From NCBI GenBank assembly GCA_910584035.1, contig CAJTZR010000061.1:1-11007 (forward strand): a stretch of 11,007 nucleotides of DNA, written 5' to 3'. The notes beneath the pieces were generated by a model. It was given only the letters and a program-made list of their open reading frames with translations. It made no database searches and was not told the origin of the DNA. Numbering within the stretch: position 1 is the first letter of the stretch; the number at the start of each line of letters is the position of its first letter. The stretch is from an uncultured Christensenella sp. (lineage in GTDB: Bacteria; Bacillota; Clostridia; Christensenellales; UBA3700). Below, piece by piece: positions 6,269-11,007 of the stretch. The translations under genes were made by a program, and so were the position numbers.

Positions 6269-6322
6269 ATTTTATCACTCAATATTAATTGTTATTTAAG
6301 AATCTTAATAATGTAATTAAAA

Positions 6323-8710
6323 TTATAACAATTTATAAGTCATTCCTTTTTCAGTGTCAAATATGACTTTGTCATTTTCAATTGTATATGGCACTTGTTC
6401 CGCAGTATCATTAGTAATTTTCAAATCTGTTTGACCAAACTTAACTGCACATTTTCCGCCAATATTAGACTTAATTGTTAAGCTGATTACTTTTGAATCT
6501 TTCCACTCAAATGCCAATTCAAAATTACCTCTTGCAATTATGCCAGTTATTTTACCCTTAGACCACTCACTTGGTAATGATGGCAGCAATTCTATATATC
6601 CTAAATTACTTTGCATTAGCATTTCTGTAACACCAGCAGTGTAACCAAAATTGCCGTCAATTTGGAATGGCGGATGTGCATCCCACATATTTGAGTACAA
6701 TCCAGATTTAAATAATTGCTTAATCAACTTATATGCTCTATCACCATCGCCTACTCTTGCCCAAGTATTAATACGTTGTCCCATTGCCCAACCAGTACTT
6801 TTATCACCACGATTATTTAGAGATACGACTGCAGCGTCCAACCACTCTGGGTGCAAATCCTTATTAATCAAATCACCTGGGAATAGTCCTAATAAATGAG
6901 ATAAATGTCTGTGATTTTTTTGTCCTATTTGACCTAATTTACTCTCGTGATACCATTCCTTAATTTGTCCGTCCTCACCAATCTCAATTGGTTTTAATTT
7001 TGCAATTTTACTTTCAAGTTCCTCAATCAAAGCACCATCTACTGCCAAAACTTTGCCAGCCTCTATTGTATCATTGAACAATTGCCAAATCAAAGATTGC
7101 TCATAAGTATTGCCCATTGTTCTAGGTCCGTGTTCTGGTGAATAAGTAGGCACTGTCACAAGTCTACCACTATTTTTATCCTCTACCAAAGTATTTTTAA
7201 AAAACAAACTTGCTTCACGTAGCATTGGATAAATATTTTTTCTCAAATATTCCACATCACCAGTATACTCGTAATACTCATAAACATTTTGCAATATCCA
7301 AGCTGTCGCTGCAGGTGACCAACCCCAACTAAACTCCCAACCAGGGCAAGTCCAACCAAATGGTGTATTTTGAGTATGGAAAACAAAGCCATTTTCTTCC
7401 CCGTTTTCACTTACAATACCAGCATAAGTTGCTGCAGTTACTCTACCTGGCTCACGCAAACTATCTATATAATTTACAAGCGGATTTGCACACTCTGCAA
7501 GATTAGTGCTATATGTAGGCCAATAATTCATTTGCAAATTGACATTCATATGATAATCTGACGCCCAAGGTGGATTGTTTCGGTTATTCCAAAGTCCTTG
7601 CAAGTTTGACGGCAAAATATCAGTCTTTCGTGATGAAGCAATTGTCAAATATCTGCCGTAATTATACAATAGTTGTTCCAAATATCTTTTTTGGCTAGGT
7701 TGAATTACTCCCTTTTTATACTTTTTCAAAAGCTTATCTGTAGTCAAATCTGGTTTTGTCGCACCTAAATCAAAAGATACTTTATCATATAAAGCTGTAT
7801 AATCTGCAATATGGTCTTTTTTCAAATCCTCATAGCCTTTTTTAACTGCTTTTTCCACAACTAGGCTAACTCTTTCCGCCAATTGTTCTTGAGTTTCACC
7901 CGTTCTGTAATTAGGATAAACTGGTGCATAATTTGTGCCAGCAGATACTACTATAACAACATTTTTTGCACCACTAACATTTAACACATTGTTTGTTGCT
8001 GTTACACCGCCAGCAGTTATGACATCCATTCTTGAATAATACATTAAGTCATTATCCTCTATCTTGCCATATGTACAAATGCTGTTGTCTTTAGCAACAC
8101 TTATACCGCCTTGGCTAGATGGGAATGTCAAATCAAAATTCAAGCTTTCCTCCCCGTCTGCAACAAGTTTTATTACTAAAACTTTATCAGGATTTGATGC
8201 AAAATATTCCCTTTTGAAAGTTGTTTCAGCTCCTTTATAACTAACACCAGCCATAGCGTTATCAAGAGATAAAAATCTTTCATAATCTTTAGTCTTTTTA
8301 AATGCGTGGTGCATATTAATATTTATTTCGCCCCAACATTGATAAGCACCATAGCCATCTTCTTTGCCAACTAATTTATCACACAAAGCAGACGCTTCTT
8401 TATCCTTCCCCTCCTCAAAAAGCCTTCTAACTTCTTGATAATAATCATTAACGGTTTTGCCATTTTCGTCCTTTTCGGTTAAGTTACCGCCATTATAATC
8501 GGGTCTTTTTGATGATGGTCCACCAGTCCACAAAGTTTTTTCGTTAAAAATTATCCTTTCATTAAAAACTTCGCCATATATGCTACCGCCAAGCATACCA
8601 TTACCAATAGGCAAAGTGTTTTGCTGCCAAATATCATTTTCTTTGTTTTTTGCAGATAAAAACATATTTAAGCCTAACGATTTTGCAGATTTATCAAAAT
8701 TTATTTTCAT
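6323..8710 (-). CDS. Glycoside hydrolase family 95 (alpha-L-fucosidase or alpha-L-galactosidase)
   Basis: The 795 residues cover a full GH95 enzyme: an N-terminal beta-sandwich domain (about 15-270), a helical (alpha/alpha)6 catalytic barrel (about 320-690) and a short C-terminal beta domain. Family signatures are LPIGNGMLGGSIYG (33-46), NEKTLWTGGP (56-65), HMNVNLQMNYW (387-397), SPEHG (524-528), HRHLSHLLGLFPG (600-612) and QIDGNFG (683-689). By comparison with the Bifidobacterium bifidum enzyme AfcA, Glu526 is the likely general acid. Asn389 and Asn391 with Asp685 position the water in this inverting mechanism. The family removes terminal alpha-1,2-linked L-fucose, and some members remove L-galactose; the substrate here is not certain. 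No signal peptide or anchor is seen, so it should act in the cytoplasm on imported oligosaccharides. No fucose pathway or sugar transporter gene is nearby. The start has GAGGGG 9 bases upstream. It lies 12 bp after a small membrane protein gene, sharing its mRNA. Confidence 0.93.
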   Translation of the reverse strand: MKINFDKSAKSLGLNMFLSAKNKENDIWQQNTLPIGNGMLGGSIYGEVFNERIIFNEKTLWTGGPSSKRPDYNGGNLTEKDENGKTVNDYYQEVRRLFEEGKDKEASALCDKLVGKEDGYGAYQCWGEININMHHAFKKTKDYERFLSLDNAMAGVSYKGAETTFKREYFASNPDKVLVIKLVADGEESLNFDLTFPSSQGGISVAKDNSICTYGKIEDNDLMYYSRMDVITAGGVTATNNVLNVSGAKNVVIVVSAGTNYAPVYPNYRTGETQEQLAERVSLVVEKAVKKGYEDLKKDHIADYTALYDKVSFDLGATKPDLTTDKLLKKYKKGVIQPSQKRYLEQLLYNYGRYLTIASSRKTDILPSNLQGLWNNRNNPPWASDYHMNVNLQMNYWPTYSTNLAECANPLVNYIDSLREPGRVTAATYAGIVSENGEENGFVFHTQNTPFGWTCPGWEFSWGWSPAATAWILQNVYEYYEYTGDVEYLRKNIYPMLREASLFFKNTLVEDKNSGRLVTVPTYSPEHGPRTMGNTYEQSLIWQLFNDTIEAGKVLAVDGALIEELESKIAKLKPIEIGEDGQIKEWYHESKLGQIGQKNHRHLSHLLGLFPGDLINKDLHPEWLDAAVVSLNNRGDKSTGWAMGQRINTWARVGDGDRAYKLIKQLFKSGLYSNMWDAHPPFQIDGNFGYTAGVTEMLMQSNLGYIELLPSLPSEWSKGKITGIIARGNFELAFEWKDSKVISLTIKSNIGGKCAVKFGQTDLKITNDTAEQVPYTIENDKVIFDTEKGMTYKLL

Positions 8711-8722
8711 ATCAACATCCCC

Positions 8723-8839
8723 TCAAACAACCATATCGTCCGCATAACAATATATTAAAAAGCCTATACCAACACTAATTGAGGCAATTAGTATTATAGT
8801 AATAATTATCGCCACAATGTTTTTAGCTTTATTAGTCAT
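8723..8839 (-). CDS. 38-residue single-pass membrane protein, function unknown
   Basis: The frame reads ATG to TGA over 38 codons, beginning MTNKAKNIVAII and ending YADDMVV. A short lysine-containing N-terminus is followed by about 25 hydrophobic residues (8-32) rich in Ile and a short acidic end. By the positive-inside rule the N-terminus is cytoplasmic. AAAGGA lies about 6 bases before the ATG, and a near-consensus promoter is 33 bp further upstream. The stop codon TGA overlaps the GAGGGG ribosome binding site of the GH95 gene, so translation of the two is probably coupled. No cysteine or charged pattern identifies a family. It could be a small membrane regulator or anchor partner, or simply a leader peptide. 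The start, spacing and hydrophobicity make a real gene likely, but no homologue is recognised. Confidence 0.68.
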   Translation of the reverse strand: MTNKAKNIVAIIITIILIASISVGIGFLIYCYADDMVV

Positions 8840-8871
8840 AACTATTCCTTTTTGTTTTGCTATTCTTTAAT

Positions 8872-8900
8872 ATTTTAACATACATACTATACTTTGTCAA
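8872..8900 (-). promoter_or_regulatory. Near-consensus promoter of the small membrane protein-GH95 unit
   Basis: TTGACA (8900-8895), a 17-base spacer and TAAAAT (8877-8872), with TGT before the -10 box giving an extended -10. Such a strong core for a catabolic enzyme usually implies a repressor, and an inverted repeat surrounds the -35 box. Confidence 0.85.
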
Positions 8901-8917
8901 TAGTCACCTATATAGTA
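8885..8917. promoter_or_regulatory. Operator candidate TACTATA-N19-TATAGTA
   Basis: Arms at 8885-8891 and 8911-8917 are perfect inverted copies centred on the -35 box of the GH95 unit promoter. An additional ATAGT lies at 8900-8904. The same ATAGT/ACTAT word makes up the repeats between the XRE genes, but the spacing differs, so a common regulator is only a possibility. Confidence 0.4.
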
Positions 8918-8973
8918 CAACACCTTAATTTTTTAGTATTATCAAAGTTTTTTACTAGCCATTATCAAAATAG

Positions 8974-9087
8974 ATATACACTTTAGAACGCAGCAGATAT
9001 AATATATATGTTTTAAGCAACACAAATAGAATAAGTCTAAAACTAAAAGGAATGACTCCAGTAGAATACTTAAATCATTCCATTTAA
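8974..9087 (+). pseudogene. 3' end of a decayed IS3-family transposase
   Basis: The frame ending at the TAA at 9085-9087 reads RISLKLKGMTPVEYLNHSI. This matches the C-terminal end of IS3-family OrfB transposases (the typical form is RI..KLKG(M/L)(T/S)PVEYR..S). About 20 residues are clearly recognisable. Upstream the match fades, the frame closes at 8971-8973, and none of the DDE catalytic residues remains. It is a truncated relic on the plus strand, opposite to all flanking genes. Confidence 0.7.
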
Positions 9088-9093
9088 ATCAAT

Positions 9094-9122
9094 TTTACCT
9101 TTTTGTCCAAGCTTTTGAGTCC
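9094..9122. repeat. Probable right terminal end of the IS3-family relic
   Basis: Directly after the transposase stop comes TTTTGTCCAAGCTTTTGAG and TCC. This resembles IS3-family right ends, where a TTGTCCAA..TTTTGGGGTC-like sequence follows the stop codon. No matching left end (starting TGGACTC) was found within the intergenic region, so the element is incomplete. Confidence 0.45.
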
Positions 9123-9124
9123 AT

Positions 9125-9436
9125 AGCAAAAGTAATGGGTTAGTTTGGTTTAGTTGAAATAAATTAATTAAGCCTATTTAGTTAAATCTTAAATAAGTCA
9201 AAAACTTAGACTTAAAAAACTATATTGTTAACCGATATTGAATTAAGATATTTAATTGGAATAACAATTCAAGTTATTTTATTATACAACGTACTAATGG
9301 CAACCTTGACAAAAATGGCAATATTATAGTAATTTAATATGTTTTTATATTTTAATTACAATTAAGTTACTTATTTAATTAATATATTACTTAAATTTGT
9401 CTTAATTTATTAACTTAATAATTGACTTAATAAACA
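9125..9436. other. Very AT-rich intergenic stretch with no gene recognised
   Basis: About 310 bp with few G or C bases, several TTAATTAA words and recurring ACTTA words near the right end (about 9365-9430). No frame has a ribosome binding site and recognisable product, and no RNA gene is evident. It may be further decayed mobile DNA, since it adjoins the IS3 relic, but nothing in it proves that. Confidence 0.5.
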
Positions 9437-9460
9437 AACAACGGCTTTACTGCCGTTGTT
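9437..9460. terminator. Terminator downstream of glyQS
   Basis: A perfect 9-bp stem, AACAACGGC (9437-9445) with GCCGTTGTT (9452-9460), has a 6-base loop. On the minus strand it is followed by TGTTTATT, about 70 bp after the glyQS stop. The plus-strand side (TTGGTTTTG) is also T-rich, so it may be bidirectional. Confidence 0.82.
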
Positions 9461-9529
9461 TTGGTTTTGTATATATATTAAAAATAAACTAATATTTTCA
9501 ATTGTTGTAATTAAATAGTTTTTTATATA

Positions 9530-10915
9530 TTAATACTCAAGATTTTTTGCAAAGTAGCTATCTAGTTCGTCAATAGAAATTCTAATTTGAGCCATACTAT
9601 CACGCTCACGAATAGTTACACAATTATCGTCTAAAGTATCAAAGTCAATAGTTACGCAATATGGTGTACCAATCTCGTCTTGACGACGGTATCTTTTACC
9701 AATACTTGCAGTTTCGTCAAATGTACAGCTGTATTTTTTGCAAAGTGATTTGTAAATTTCCTCTGCTTTTTCAGTCAATTTCTTTTGCAATGGCAATACT
9801 GCGATTTTATAAGGTGCTAATGCGTGGTGCAAGTGTAAAACTGTTCTTACATCGCCACCCTCAAGCTCTTCTTCCTCATAAGCGTTGCACAAAAAAGCTA
9901 ATACCATTCTGTCAGCACCCAAAGACGGCTCAACAACATAAGGAACATATTTTTCGTTAGTAACTGGGTCAACATATTCCATATTAACACCGCTTGTAGT
10001 TTGGTGTGCTTTTAAGTCGTAGTCAGTTCTATCTGCAATGCCCCAAAGCTCACCCCAACCAAATGGGAACAAATACTCAAAGTCTGTTGTTGCTTTTGAG
10101 TAGAAAGATAACTCCTCTTTATCGTGGTCACGTAGTTTTAGTCTATCCTCTTTAATTCCTAAACCTAACAACCAATCACGGCAATAAGCACGCCAATACT
10201 CAAACCACTCTAAATCAGTACCTGGTTTGCAGAAAAATTCAAGTTCCATTTGCTCAAACTCACGAGTACGGAAAGTAAAGTTACCTGGTGTAATTTCATT
10301 ACGGAAGCTTTTACCAATTTGACAAACACCAAAAGGCACTTTCATACGTGTAGTACGTTGAACATTTTTAAAGTTTACAAATATACCTTGTGCAGTTTCT
10401 GGACGTAGATATACTGTATTTGCAGTGTCCTCATTAACGCCTTGGAAAGTTTTGAACATCAAGTTAAATTGTCTTACGCCAGTAAAGTTGCTGTTACCAC
10501 AATCTGGGCAAGCAATTTTATTGTCAATAATAAACTTTTCCATTTGCTCATTAGACCAACCGCTAATATTTATGTTAAGGTTATGTTTAGCAATATAATT
10601 TTCAATCAAGTTATCCGCTCTATGTCTTGCCTTACAACTTTTGCAGTCCATTAGAGGGTCAGAAAATCCACCAACGTGTCCACTAGCTACCCATACATTT
10701 GGATTCATTAAAATTGCACAGTCCAAACCAGTGTTAAGTGGTTGTTCTGTAACAAATTTTTTCCACCACGCTTTTTTAACGTTATTCTTTAGCTCTACGC
10801 CAAGCGGACCATAGTCCCAAGTATTTGCAAGACCACCATATATCTCACTGCCTGAAAATACAAAACCTCTTGACTTACACAAAGCAACTAGTTTGTCCAT
10901 TGTTAGTTGTGCCAT
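9530..10915 (-). CDS. glyQS: Glycyl-tRNA synthetase, dimeric type
   Basis: The enzyme charges tRNA-Gly with glycine using ATP in the cytoplasm. It is the single-chain alpha2 form (class IIa) found in many Bacillota, Actinomycetota, archaea and eukaryotes, not the alpha2beta2 GlyQ/GlyS form. Its 461 residues are full length. The N-terminal motif GSEIYGGLANTWDYGPLG (22-39) is followed by a zinc-type pair of CXXC motifs (Cys91/94 and Cys136/139). Then come YLRPETAQGIF (169-179), motif 2 with FRNE (204-207) and TFRTREFEQME (214-224), and motif 3 in EPSLGADRMVLAFL (329-342). An anticodon-binding domain fills about 365-461. I start at the ATG at 10915 because AGAGG lies 7 bases upstream and the family begins there. 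A 20-residue extension to 10975 would overlap the promoter. It is transcribed alone and ends at a hairpin terminator. Confidence 0.96.
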   Translation of the reverse strand: MAQLTMDKLVALCKSRGFVFSGSEIYGGLANTWDYGPLGVELKNNVKKAWWKKFVTEQPLNTGLDCAILMNPNVWVASGHVGGFSDPLMDCKSCKARHRADNLIENYIAKHNLNINISGWSNEQMEKFIIDNKIACPDCGNSNFTGVRQFNLMFKTFQGVNEDTANTVYLRPETAQGIFVNFKNVQRTTRMKVPFGVCQIGKSFRNEITPGNFTFRTREFEQMELEFFCKPGTDLEWFEYWRAYCRDWLLGLGIKEDRLKLRDHDKEELSFYSKATTDFEYLFPFGWGELWGIADRTDYDLKAHQTTSGVNMEYVDPVTNEKYVPYVVEPSLGADRMVLAFLCNAYEEEELEGGDVRTVLHLHHALAPYKIAVLPLQKKLTEKAEEIYKSLCKKYSCTFDETASIGKRYRRQDEIGTPYCVTIDFDTLDDNCVTIRERDSMAQIRISIDELDSYFAKNLEY

Positions 10916-10946
10916 AAAATACCTCTTATTATCAATTAATATATAT

Positions 10947-10975
10947 AGAATAATATAAATCTTAAAATTTGTCAA
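10947..10975 (-). promoter_or_regulatory. Promoter of glyQS
   Basis: TTGACA (10975-10970), 17 bases, TATTCT (10952-10947). The -35 box is perfect and the -10 box matches four of six. Initiation near 10940 leaves only about 25 bases of leader, with no room for the T-box that often controls this gene in Bacillota. Confidence 0.68.
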
Positions 10976-11007
10976 GCAACAGTAACACTTTTAAAAAAAT
11001 ATGCGTA

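Noticed and set aside
9180..9345. A plus-strand reading around 9209-9340 that looked like another transposase C-terminus
   Set aside because: It contains an in-frame stop and only loose similarity to YI..YN-type transposase ends. No specific motif could be confirmed.
10916..10975. 20-residue N-terminal extension of glycyl-tRNA synthetase
   Set aside because: It overlaps the predicted promoter and lacks a ribosome binding site. The family normally begins near the ATG at 10915.

Overview
The window looks like chromosomal DNA from a low-GC Bacillota, probably an anaerobic gut member of the Clostridia. This rests on the very AT-rich intergenic DNA, near-consensus sigma-A promoters (TTGACA or TTTACT, 17 bp, TAAAAT), GGAGG-type ribosome binding sites, a dimeric Bacillota-type glycyl-tRNA synthetase, a type III pantothenate kinase, an ECF-type vitamin transporter subunit and a GH95 glycosidase. 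I cannot name the species from the sequence alone.

Left part (1-5010), all on the minus strand. A gene order panT-like, coaX, hom is read from a promoter near 5000 through a leader of about 220 nt. The first gene encodes a membrane protein resembling the substrate-binding (S) component of an ECF transporter. Its neighbour coaX phosphorylates pantothenate, so together they suggest pantothenate uptake followed by trapping as phosphopantothenate on the way to CoA. hom (homoserine dehydrogenase) follows coaX after 11 bp. Next comes guaA with its own promoter, ribosome binding site and terminator. Its product is the most unusual protein here: the ATP-pyrophosphatase and dimerisation domains are complete, but the glutamine amidotransferase domain is cut to about 100 residues and has lost its catalytic residues.

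Middle part (5176-6268). Three small XRE-type helix-turn-helix regulators lie between two strong hairpin terminators. One is on the minus strand and two are in tandem on the plus strand. The 130 bp between the divergent genes is full of inverted repeats built on ATAGT/ACTAT. One of these fills the spacer of the minus-strand promoter, which fits an autoregulated switch.

Right part (6323-11007). A cytoplasmic GH95 enzyme (alpha-L-fucosidase or alpha-L-galactosidase) is preceded by a 38-codon single-pass membrane protein gene. Both appear to be read from a near-consensus promoter flanked by another inverted repeat. Upstream is about 690 bp without an intact gene. It holds the 3' end of a dead IS3-family transposase, a very AT-rich stretch, and the terminator of the last gene, glyQS. 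That gene has a short leader without a T-box.

The points most worth following up are the amidotransferase-deficient GuaA, the structured leader with an internal direct repeat upstream of the panT-like gene, the small membrane protein linked to the GH95 enzyme, and the XRE cluster with its operators.
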